64,000 bases of DNA from Ciona intestinalis (lineage: Eukaryota; Chordata; Ascidiacea; Phlebobranchia; Cionidae), in the NCBI RefSeq assembly GCF_000224145.3, contig NC_020170.2:3116646-3180645 (forward strand), read 5' to 3'. Positions 32,168 to 43,103 of this stretch are shown piece after piece (within the stretch, counting starts at the first letter, position 1; the number at the start of each line of letters is the position of its first letter). The position numbers and the translations under genes are program-made. The notes below the pieces were generated by a model. The model saw only the letters and a program-made list of their open reading frames with translations, ran no database searches and was not told the origin of the DNA.

Positions 32168-35100
32168 ATGGCAGAAAATCTGACACTGAATATCTTTTCT
32201 GATGGAGACCCACAGCCTGCTATGGGAAAACTCCGTTATTTAAATCGAGCCCCAAAAGACAGAAAGAAGAGAATTTTGCAAAGAAGAAAACTGAAAAAGA
32301 AATTGATCAAAATTAAACAATTGAAAAGTGAAGAAACTGCTAAGAATTTGGAGAAAACTACTTTAAATGACAGTGTTGATGGAAAACAGTCTGAAAACTC
32401 CACTAAAATAGACACAACAAAAGTTAACAGTAAAGTTGATGTAAAAGTCAACAATGGATACAAGTTAAAACCTACAAAACAAGGAAAAATTCGAAGTTCT
32501 TTGTTTTCTGCAAATCCAGAAATTCCAGCTCTAAATTTACCTGTTGTAAATGATGCTCCTAAAAAAACGATCATTTCTGCACCTGTCACTTCTTTTTCCC
32601 ATCTAAATCTACATCTAGGAATCGAAAGTTACATCTCAGAAAAGTTAGAGTTCACTGACATGACAGAAGTGCAATCGAAATCCTTACCTGTGCTTTTGGA
32701 TGGTAAAGATGCATTGATTCGTTCCCAAACTGGCTCAGGGAAAACCATTGCGTATGCTCTTGCAGTGGTTCAAAATCTGCAAGGGCTGGTGCCCAGGATC
32801 ACAAGAATGGATGGGCCAGCTGCACTTGTGTTTGTGCCAACACGGGAGCTTGCCCTTCAAAGTTATGAGGTCTTCAGTCGCCTTACACTTCCAGTGAGAA
32901 GAATTGTAGCCACTTGTGTAGTGGGAGGGCAGAAACGGAAATCAGAAAAGGCGAGATTAAGAAAAGGGTCAAATATTATCGTTTCCACACCGGGCAGATT
33001 TATTGACCATATTGAAAATACTCACTGCTTATCTTTGGCAAAAGTGAAATGGATAATCTTTGATGAGGCTGACAGATTGTTAGATATGGGATTTCAAAAG
33101 GACATTAATAAGATTTTAACTGCAGTCAAAGAGCAAACTGGAACCAAACAACAAGTAGTCTTGCTATCTGCAACCCTAACAAAAGGCGTCGAAAATCTTG
33201 TCAATTTAGCGCTGACCAATCCAGTACACATTGAAACTGAGGCTGGAAAAGCAAAAGAAAAAAATGCACAGATTTTTGTTGATCCTTTGACTGGTTTAAA
33301 TGTGGAAAAAGTGCCTTTACCAAGCAAGTTAACCCAGTCTGTTACAATAGTACCAAGCAAACTGCGTCTTGTTACACTAGTTGCATTTATCAACAAGAAA
33401 TGCGTTATAGAGGGTGATGGGAAACTACTTGTCTTCCTATCTTGTCGAGATTCCGTGGAATTTCACTTTAGGTTGTTGAAAAACATGAAAGGGGTCTTAA
33501 ATAATGCAATAAGTGATAAAAAACTAGGATTCTTTCAGCTTCATGGCGGCATGACACAGCCTGAAAGGAACAGCACCATTAACGGATACAGATGCGCAAA
33601 GTCGGGTGTTCTTCTATGTACAGATGTGGCTTCTAGGGGTTTGGATATTCCAAAGGTGGATTGGGTGGTGCAACATACAAGTCCTGGAAATCCCGTAGAT
33701 TACGTACATAGGGTTGGGAGAACTGCTCGTGCTGGCAAAGCTGGTAAGAAATTTTGTTTAAATTTAATACATTTAAAAAATAGACTTATTATTCTGTGAA
33801 ATTTTTCATAGTTTTCAGTCTTGTTGTATAATTTTTTTATAAAAAGTATTTTTTATAGTTTGTATTGTTTTAACAGAATCATGCTGTAAGAATCACCTAA
33901 CAAGCCATGCTATTGCCATTTGACATTAATTCCTATTTTTCAGCTAAAATTATGTTTGTTTTTCCCTAACCCACTTCTGACAATGACACTGTTCATTACC
34001 TATGGTCGTTATACAGTTGTACATTTGTGCTACTGACATTATCAGAGCAACTTTTTTTTGTTTAACATTGAAACATTTTCATTGTTTTTAACGTGTTTAC
34101 ATTATAACAGGGCATGCCTTGCTTATCCTGAGCCCAGCAGAAGTTGAATATGTGAAACTACTGACAAAGTTTGACATTGTAGCAAAGGAGTTAAAGCTTG
34201 AAGAAATTCTGTTTGGTTTGCTAGAAAAGAAACAACAAAGTATTAATTATAAAATAAGGTAACAGTGAGTATTATATTGCTTAATTTTACTTTGATTTAG
34301 GTAATATCAAACCCAAGGTGATTGCACCTTGTTGCTACTAATGCATTGAAAATATAGTGTAGGCTGTATTCGATTGTTTATTTTATTGATTAACCAGAAA
34401 ACATTTTGTTTTTGATTTTATTTAATCTTGACTAGAAAAATGTTAACATACTCTGCTGTAATATATGGTACTGTGGGGTAAGATGGGATACCAATACCAC
34501 ATATTATGCGCAAATTCACTAATTGTGTTTTTAAGTTATTACAACAGTTACCAACATTCTTTTACTCCAGTGATAGTAAGAAAATGTCTTTTACATAAGT
34601 CTTTGAGGGTTATCTATTCACTGCCAAACAGGAAGTCTTATCCCATACCAACCTACTATATTCCTGTTAAAACTTTCTTATTTAATATTTTGTATATCAC
34701 TCAGAATCCAACTTGGAAAAGAAGAAGCATCAAAAGTTCATCGTGAGCTTGAAGAGTTGGTTCACGGTGATAAAAGTTTGAAGGAATTTGCAGGAAAAGC
34801 TTTTGTGGCATATGTGCGCTCGTATGCCACCTACCCAGCTGCTCTTAAGCACATATTTCATGTGCAGAATTTACATTTAGGTCATGTAGCTAAAAGCTTT
34901 GCACTCCAGGTAAGGATTAATGTGTCCGCTATGTAATGAATGAATGTAACTTACCTTATTCTCGCGTGGTTGGAAAACGGCAGTTGTTATAACATGGGTA
35001 TTCACACACGTGGTACCAACTTATGAGTTACTATGTATGTGTTGCAATTCCCCCTTGTTTTTATTTATATTTTAGGAAGCACCGTCCGAGTTTCTACACA

Positions 35101-35333
35101 ATTTGAAAAAGACAGTTGGGGCACATGCAATCCGTCAAATTAGGAGAAAAAAATCGAACATGGAAAATTCTGAAACTGAAAACAACAAAACGGATGATAT
35201 AACTGTAGAGAAAGAAATTAAGAAGAAGGGCACAAAACGTCATCCAATTGTCGCTAAGTTTGACTTAATGTCAGAATTCAGCAGTGGTATCACTGACTTC
35301 AGTCCTTCTGCTAAGAAGAAAAAAGTCAAATAA
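32168..35333 (+). CDS. DDX31: DEAD-box RNA helicase DDX31 (yeast Dbp7 orthologue)
   Basis: Four coding exons: 32168-33743, 34111-34258, 34705-34909, 35076-35333 (2187 nt, 728 aa). Nucleolar helicase of large-subunit ribosome assembly. All helicase motifs are visible: I 'SQTGSGKT', Ia 'PTRELALQ', 'GG', Ib 'TPGR', II DEAD, III SAT, IV 'LLVFLSCRDSVEF', V 'LLCTDVASRGLDIP', VI 'HRVGRTARAG'. The Lys-rich N-terminus, the insert 'DPLTGLNVEKVPLPSKLTQ' and the C-terminal 'RSYATYPAALKHIFHVQNLH' block are typical of the DDX31/Dbp7 subfamily. The start ATG lies 8 nt after 'ttattttttag', a good 3' splice site with no obvious upstream donor, as expected for spliced-leader trans-splicing known in Ciona; that is inference. 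Intron 2 holds a MITE and intron 3 a SINE. Confidence 0.95.
34467..34663 (+). mobile_element. MITE copy 9 (diverged) in DDX31 intron
   Basis: Left end 'tactgtggggtaagatggga', right end 'tcccataccaacctactata'. The interior is strongly diverged. Confidence 0.75.
34925..35050 (-). mobile_element. SINE fragment in DDX31 intron
   Basis: Blocks 'aatgaatgtaacttacctta', 'ttctcgcgtggttggaaaac' and 'caacttatgagttac' of the SINE family, no tRNA-like head. Confidence 0.7.
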
Positions 35334-35884
35334 TCTGCGGGGTGTTTGTGAATAAAATACCTTAAACTAGAAATTGCCTTTCTGGTAAAAACGTAAATTT
35401 TATTGTACCAACGTTATGCTCGCTATCTGGCGAGACGTCATCAGAGTATAAAATTCTTTTTACGGTAAAGTTTATTTTTATGACAAATCAAATGTGCAGC
35501 GTTTACACAGTTAACTTAAAAAAACAGTGAGAATACATCAACATTATAGTAACAGTGAGACATAACAGTGGCCTATTTAGTATTATCACTTTTTTACTTT
35601 TAACAGCCAGTGTTAAAAATAATCAAGTGGACAGATGTAGCATCAGGAATATAAAGCATGAGCATCCTGGAAATATTTAATATATGAACATGGTACCGTA
35701 CATGAAAATCTATGCTCCATTGGGTAGGTACTTTGTATTACAATATGATACTGAGAAAATGGATGGATTTTAGTAATTTACATTTTTTATATGAACTTAA
35801 ATATAACGAATTTATATCTTATGTCATGGCATGCACATTTGCAACCACCATATTATATTTGTAGGTTCAATACATAATATGATT
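35334..35884. other. Convergent 3' region of DDX31 and the ZBBX-like gene
   Basis: 'aataaaat' polyadenylation-like signals occur just after the DDX31 stop. A short hairpin (CTCGC...GCGAG around 35419-35434) lies in the 3' flank. No coding region is seen. Confidence 0.45.
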
Positions 35885-38800
35885 TCAATCAGAGTTCGAA
35901 TCACTGCTGACTCCATCCATCATAAAACTTTCCATTTGTTGAAAATCTCGCTCAAGTTTTCCACCTTCCTCTTGTTGCCATGGAGAGGCAGAGAGAGCAG
36001 CTCCCAAGCTGCAGAAGAGAAATTTAAGGAAAAATGTATAGGAGATTATACTTGTTAATTTCAGAATGAAACAGCACTTTTAAATAGTTCTATTAGAAAA
36101 TGTTTTGAGACTATGGTATTTGTGTATGTTAGGCATCTATAAAATGTTTGTAACAGAATAGAACTTTTGTACAATACATAAAACTATCAGTGGCAGACAT
36201 AAAAATAGGTGTAAAATTGGTAACCAACATTTAAAAACTACTTAAGTAATCCTAAAAACCCTTAAACCAACCCCCCACCTCGCATGATCAACTTCTGGAG
36301 TGGAAAGCCCGGATCCGAATCCCGGGTCATTGATGATCCCTAACTCATCCTCATCAGATGACCATTCCTCAATCATACGAGAGATCCTACCATCACTTGT
36401 AAGATTGCCTGGGAAGATGATCATCGTGGTATCAGTTTTAATTAAAAAAAGGGGGCAAATTTGAATAAAAGGTTAATGACCAACAATTTTTATATTTGAT
36501 TGCCAGGATCAAGTGATATGAAGTTTTTAATATATAAAAATCAAGCCCAATGTATTATATAATATGAGATATTTATACCTAAATAGTGTCATCAGTCTCT
36601 TAATACAATGAGCGTTGATCATTCACGGAATTTATCACAGGGACGTTGATAAAAGGAGTATTTGATGTATGGATAACAAATAAGTTTATTGTTACCATTG
36701 CTAAACATATGATATGCCAAAGAATAGGGACTTGATTTTTGTTTTCTGCTGCTTCATTGGTATTTTATCTAGAATACATTGAAGTCGTATTTTGCTGACA
36801 NNNNNNNNNNNNNNNNNNNNNNNNNNNNNNNNNNNNNNNNNNNNNNNNNNNNNNNNNNNNNNNNNNNNNNNNNNNNNNNNNNNNNNNNNNNNNNNNNNNN
36901 NNNNNNNNNNNNNNNNNNNNNNNNNTTTAAATATTTAAAAACAAGGACAAGATAAATTTGTGGTTTTAATCCATATGAAATGGCTAAATTGTTGGCTGTT
37001 TGGGCTTTGATTTTGTGGCTTTTAAAATCATGGCTTTAAATTTGTGGCTTTAGAGACATGGCTTTGAATCGTCTATCTGTTATTATAGGCTACCTTGAAA
37101 ATGGTCGTTCAATTGACAATTTATCATCTTCATCTGAAGCTTCATCAACAAAACAAATATTTTCTTCATTTTCAGTTATGTTTGTCCATGTATCATGCAA
37201 TACTTCTTTATCTAAACACAGTGTATATGTGTGATTTAATTTCATTACAAAAATAAATTAAAAAAGTATTTTTAATCCTAAAAGAACTTTTACAAACTTC
37301 AAATGTGACAGACATGAAAAACAGTACTAGAAAATGAGAAAAATGGGAGTTCAGGAAATGCTACAATGAAAAAAACCTATTTCTGCTTAGAAACAGTAGG
37401 TAAAGATGAACCGAAACACTAGTTGTCCTGACATGTCTTGATGTAAGACTAACGCAATCCCAAAGGATTTAGCAACCTGGTTTGTTAGAGAATATTTTAG
37501 AAATTTTGGGACAATTTTACACTGGCCAAGTCAGTATTGGCAAACCGTAAGCTCTGCACTGCTGTAAAAAAATTATCGATTTTCATCCATTTTGATTACT
37601 TCAGCTTACCTGGAACATCAGTGATGACATGTGGTTAGAATTTTTAACCCTAAGTATGTAATAAAGTTAGGGTGAAAATAGGCATTTTATTAAATTCCGC
37701 ACCACTGTAAAAAACTAGTGATTTTGAGTTCGAACTTGTATTAAATATTTCTGCTTACCTGGAACTTCAGTGATGACACAAGTTTGATCATCCATGTCTT
37801 GTTCGATAGTGGAAACAGAGTTCGTACTCTCTAAGTCTCCGGATGTTGGTGAGAAGAGCTGACGAATCCGATCTCTTTCTTCCAAATCTTCCTCTAAAGA
37901 AATTTTTTTTAAAAACATTTGTGACTTAAAAAAAACAACTTTATAATGTTTTTTTCCGACAATGGCAGTTTAAAAAAGTGTCCACTTTTAGTTTAGCATA
38001 ATTCGACCAGATGTTTATCCTTTTTTCCCTAACTTATCAGACAATGTTAAAGTTCAAATACCTGACAGTTTTTCATTTTTCCAATCCAAGTAATTTTCTT
38101 TATTTTCAAATTCTGGTAAATTAGGCAATGGTGGAACATCAGTCGACCTTTTTAATAGAAGTTATTTAGTAAATTTAACTACATATTTAAGTGGTAATGT
38201 AATTTTAGGCTAAACCAATAGTGTGCTACTAAATTTTAAAATTGCTCAAGGTAACTTGTGTATGATTTATGTTCTATACTTATTTATTTTAGACTAGAGT
38301 AAAAGACACCTAATTTCAGATTTTGGTTCCTTTATTGTTAAAGATAAACTGTTATGTACCACTTCAGGAACCTTTATGTACTACAAGTGCCACTGTACTT
38401 AAAGTCCTGAATATGTTTTCATAATTTCATACAAGAACACAAAAATTGTATCATTGGTATTGAAAATAAAATAATACAAAAAACCTGTGTTTCTTCAGCA
38501 GCAAGCGTTCCATGTATGATAAAGTTGATGTTTCAGAGAATTGAATGTCAATTTTAACAGGATCAGATTGCACAGCGTGTACTGACATTTCAACAGGTGT
38601 GGCCTTTCCAGAAGGTGTAGGGACTGAAACTATTGAATTTCAATTTGAATTATTTATCGACAGCAAATTTTTTTAGTTTTAAACTAAAGTCAAAAGATAT
38701 ATATTCGTTGTAAAATAATTTTGTTTGAGAAAATTGCAATACTTTAGATTAGTACAAGTTTAAATAGTAAACAACATTCTGCTGGTGTTGCTATCAGTAG

Positions 38801-41800
38801 ATATAACTTTCAAAATGGCTGTTCCTGTAAAGAATAAACCTAAGCTTTATTATACCAATGTTTTTCTGAAAGGAAATCAGGGTACAACGCTAAAACAAAT
38901 TTGGTTTCCAATAATTAAAACTTACATAAATTTTTACCAGAAAAGCAGCTATTAACCTAACATAATTTTTTTTTTCTCTATGAATACAATAACAAACAAA
39001 ATTACTAATTTACCAAACCAGTGAAGGGAAGAGCAGTAAAAACAAAACGAAAGTTATAAAAACACAACTATGGGTCAAAACTACCAAAAAGAAGTATCAA
39101 ATAAAAACTGCTAATGAAAAAAAGTTTTATTATTTTACAGTTAAATTACTTGTTTCATTTTGTTCAGGTTGTCTCCATTTATTCAAAGCTTCCTGAAATG
39201 ACTTGGCGCTTTCATCTTCGTTAAAACTTCCCTAGAAGTGTAAAATAATATTTTTCTTCTTTCTCTCACAAATGCGTGTGCTCTTTTTTGGAATAAAGAA
39301 TGAAAAGAGAAAGTACTTTTACCTATGGTAACTCATAATATGATTTCTGCAAAGTGGCTAAGCTTACTCCAGTTGCTGAATTTACATATGGATATGGATA
39401 CTTAAGTTTAGTCACCACAGTGTCCATTCAAATCTAGAGTATACAGTTAGTATGTTGGCACAAGAATTGCGTTTCAACTGAAATGATGTCCAAACAGAAG
39501 GTTAAAAGTATTTTTACCTGCAGTAGTTTTCCACCAGAAATTGAAGAATTTGAACTACGTAGTTTTTCTGTTGAGTTTGTCTTTTTATCAGTCTTCTTAT
39601 GCAAGCTAAAGCTTGGTGGTGGTGATGCAGTTATCGCCTGTTTTTACGCATTTATAGCACTTCCAGAGTTGTATTATCAAATAACGCTGACATCAATCAC
39701 AGCCGGTATATACAGATTTAACCAGTTTATTCAGAATACTGACGCTTGTTCAATTATAGTTTTTTCATACTCATATCATATTTTATACACACTGGATTAC
39801 TGGAACACACATGTTTTCTATATATCACATTTATACATACTGGAACACACATATTTTATACGTATCATATTCTATACACTTTTATACAGTGTTGCACAGT
39901 TGCCATTTATAATTACTCGAAGGTGTTAGAATTAAACCAAAACATGATTCAGACTTTATGTGGTATTAGATATAAAACATACCTTGGCAGGAGAAGGGTT
40001 GGAAACATATGGATAATAAACCTCGTTTCCCCACCCTGACTTTGGCATCATAACTTTGTTGTCAACAGCTGGCAACAACCTCTTACGACTCCATCTGTAA
40101 GATAGAAATTATAAAACCGGGTTTATTCTATGTGGGTGAGATTCTACAGTGGGGCAGGTCATGGCACCTGGGATTTATGCCACAGTTAGCCCATTGTTGT
40201 ACAAAAATAGTGTCTGTATATTACAAATCACTTCTGTATGTATGTATGATTATATACGGCTACTACATGTACAACAGGTATCAAAATCTTAAAATATGGC
40301 TTATAAAAAAGTATTTTCAATGTAACCCATCTAAACTTTAACTTTACTTAAATATATTTATAGTTTAATGACCTTAAAAAGTAGAGACCAACTGCTGAAG
40401 GTTCAATACCATGTAGGCTTGATAGTGGAAGATTTCCTTGCATGTCACTTTGTATTTCCATTATCTGTTTGAGTGTTACAAAAATTTTATTCAAAGGCGT
40501 TTCATAATGAAATCCATTTTATATTCAGTTATAAATGGGTTTGAAAATAACAATTATTTCACACCAATCAAAAGTCACACAATAACAAAGCATTAAAAAA
40601 ATTATTAAGACTCTTCAAATGTGACCTTTTAAAACGAATTTTCGGTTCTATTACATTTACATACATATAAATATATATATTATATAAGATATTTATACAA
40701 CATATTTTAAGAATTCTATATGAGTTTGGTCTTATGGCAAGGCATTTCTGAGGACTTGGGATTTAGACCAGAACTGGCTCATTACTCCAGCTGTTAGACC
40801 CAAACGTTTCAAATTACAAGAGCCAGGGGTAGTTAAACTTTTTTAGTTCTTAACATTTAATGATTAATACAGTGTAGAAAACTCTAGCATACGCCTGCGT
40901 AAATTACTCGAACACTGTAAATTTTCACATACATACTTGAATGAATGAATGTATGTTAATTTGTGGGTGAGTATTTTCATTTCTTTCATTCATTCATTCA
41001 TTCATACATACATACATACTTCATCGTGGGATCGATCCAATGCAACAGAAATCCATTTCTCCTTATTTACAATGGGTGTTTCTTCACTTGGTTTCATATC
41101 CATTAGTACAGGATCTTTGTTTTTTAATGTTTCCAATAGTTCCTTGGACCTAGACCCTCTTTTTGGTAAATCTAAGAAGGTTTTATTTGGTTTATTAATG
41201 CTTGAACTGCATGTAGAATAACACTAAAAATGCAAAAGAAATTATTTTTTGCAGATAAATGTATTTAATGTAAATATAATGCTTTCCAATAGGAATCGTG
41301 AGCAGCACATGTAGTATTTAGAAAGAAAAGGCAAATGTTCCTTGATTGACGATCAGAAGCAGACTCAAGCGCGAATAAGACAAAACTTTCTGATTTTTTA
41401 TAACAGTTATCATAACATAAGCATGTACTATATTACATTCATGAACTTATACAATATATTTATAATAAAAATCTGTACTTTACCAAGTGGTTCATCCTTC
41501 AGTATGGTAACAGTGGGCTTTGGTTTTGGTTTTGTTGGTGCGGATGGACTTTTGTTTGTTGTGTTTACTGTACGTCCCAAAATATTCCTTGAATGTGAAT
41601 CAAGCGAAGCATTCTTGCCAGATTTCCAAATGTAACCCTGTTTTCTGTATTTGGTGAATTTGTTACTGTTGGTGATTAAGTATATGCAATGGTAAAGGGA
41701 CTTCTTAAATGAATGTAACTTATTTGTCCTTGCATGGAGGGGCAGTGAGAACTGTTATAACATAGGTCTTTCATATACTTCATGCCCACATGTAATTTTG

Positions 41801-42103
41801 TGGGTAATTATTTTAATTAGTAAATATTTATGAGTTTCTCCATAAGTTTAGAGTCACACTTGTGTAAATCAATACACTTATATATAATAGAAAAATCTCT
41901 AACCCGCGTTCTTCCTTCTGTTTTTCCATTGCCTGCTTCAACTGGTTGAGCCTCCATTCCATTTGTTTATTGTCAATATCCAGTTTTTTAGATTCACGTT
42001 TTTTCGCGGACGTTGAAGGTGAAGCTTTCTTCTGCAGCTTTTTTGACGCTGGCTCTTTGCCAGGTTGCAGTACAGCAAAGTCAAGATTTAAGTGATGGCT
42101 CAT
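35885..42103 (-). CDS. Coiled-coil protein resembling ZBBX (B-box not seen)
   Basis: At least twelve small exons on the minus strand: 41904-42103, 41484-41644, 41020-41206, 40373-40464, 39983-40094, 39150-39231, 38485-38623, 38062-38147, 37759-37893, 37094-37211, 36279-36408, 35885-36008. All neighbouring joints keep the frame except 41484/41206 and the one crossing the gap at 36801-36925, where a further exon must be missing. Recognisable stretches: 'NLDFAVLQPGKEPA' and 'ERGKQGYIWKSGK' at the N-terminus, 'FNEDESAKSFQEALNKWR', and 'LSYMERLLLKKHR'. These recall vertebrate ZBBX (zinc finger B-box domain protein), but no CxxC-type B-box exon was found, so the zinc finger is lost or lies in missing sequence. 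The product ends with an acidic Ser/Asp-rich tail. Function unknown; the name is tentative. Confidence 0.5.
36801..36925. other. Assembly gap (125 N) in the ZBBX-like gene
   Basis: Placeholder gap; by intron phase at least one coding exon of the minus-strand gene is expected in it. Confidence 0.98.
37540..37790. repeat. Partial tandem duplication of an exon edge
   Basis: The text 'gcttacctggaac.tcagtgatgaca' occurs at about 37604-37631 and 37753-37780, each preceded by a similar 'gcactgctgtaaaaaa' / 'gcaccactgtaaaaaa' stretch. The second is the 3' end and donor of the exon 37759-37893; the first is a duplicated exon edge about 149 bp further downstream in the gene. Confidence 0.75.
41708..41815 (-). 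mobile_element. SINE fragment in ZBBX-like intron
   Basis: 'aatgaatgtaacttatttgt', 'ccttgcatggaggggcag' and 'cttcatgcccacatgtaatt' match the SINE blocks. Confidence 0.65.
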
Positions 42104-43103
42104 GTTGTTTTAAGTTTTTATTGCAGTGAGAATACCAACTGAAACTTAGCAATAAGCGTCCACTAACCGCTAACGATCAAAAGGTTTATAAGTATAGGAT
42201 ACTTACACATAATGTAGTCTTAATTCATGTAATACACTTTAATAGTACTTCGCTTTTAGTTTATACTTGTTGTGTTTTTTAGCTTCTCTCGTTACCATAG
42301 TTTGTTGTGATCGTTCATGCGAAACGCGTTCAAATCTTGCGAGTTTAAAATAGAAACCTACTAAAATTTTAAATGATTGATTTTAAATTTATTTGTTTTT
42401 TTTAAAAATTTATTCGTTTGCTTTTGTATTATTTGTTCAAACAGGTGATTGTATTTGCTTTGATTCGAGAATTCTCAAAAAATTCTCAAAATTCGAGAAT
42501 TCTCGAGAATTCTTTGATTCGAGAATTCTCTTAAGAGAGTACTATGGTATCAGAGACCGTATACAAACATGTTTATATACGGACTCTGGTTTGTATTGTA
42601 CACATGCATTGCCTACTGCCCTAGTCGTAGAATAAGCCATGACATATAAATATCTCACGATGATATCCATTTATATTACAAAATGACGTTGCACACCACA
42701 GGTGTTAATGTCATTGCTTTCTTTGAAAAATCGTGCTTATGACGTACGGCTTCGACAAAGTTGGAGTGACGGTAGGCAGCACAAATAGGAAAATTGGATG
42801 GGTAACCTATAACGTGTTTGAAATTCAGGCCGAGTGATTATGTATCTAGGATCAAACAGTTTCCATTGTAAGTAGCGCGTCTTACGAACGGTTTTCTACA
42901 CGATTTTGAGTGATTAGAAATATGGTTAGCACTAGATACCTACAGTACTTTATGTATACAATGAAACATATGTTCTCGGAATCCAATAGTCATTTATGAG
43001 ATAAAGCGAGGATATCAGAGAGAATGTTCAATCAGTTGTTTACATTGTTAGCTGAACAGGCCCCTTAATACTGCGTATAAGGTTGAATAAAAAAGTATTT
43101 GAA
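42104..43103. other. Divergent intergenic region with a palindrome cluster
   Basis: Between the starts of the ZBBX-like gene (minus) and the first fibrinogen-related gene (plus). It contains overlapping copies of CGAGAATTCTC around 42466-42535; no coding region is supported. Confidence 0.5.
42460..42540. repeat. Cluster of CGAGAATTCTC palindromes
   Basis: 'ttgattcgagaattctc' occurs twice (42461 and 42515) with 'cgagaattctcgagaattct' in between, giving several overlapping perfect palindromes in 80 bp. Confidence 0.8.

Noticed and set aside
35415-35470. Hammerhead-ribozyme-like stretch (CTGATGA on the minus strand beside a short hairpin)
   Set aside because: The conserved GAAA core and the cleavage-site strand are missing, so only a simple hairpin remains.
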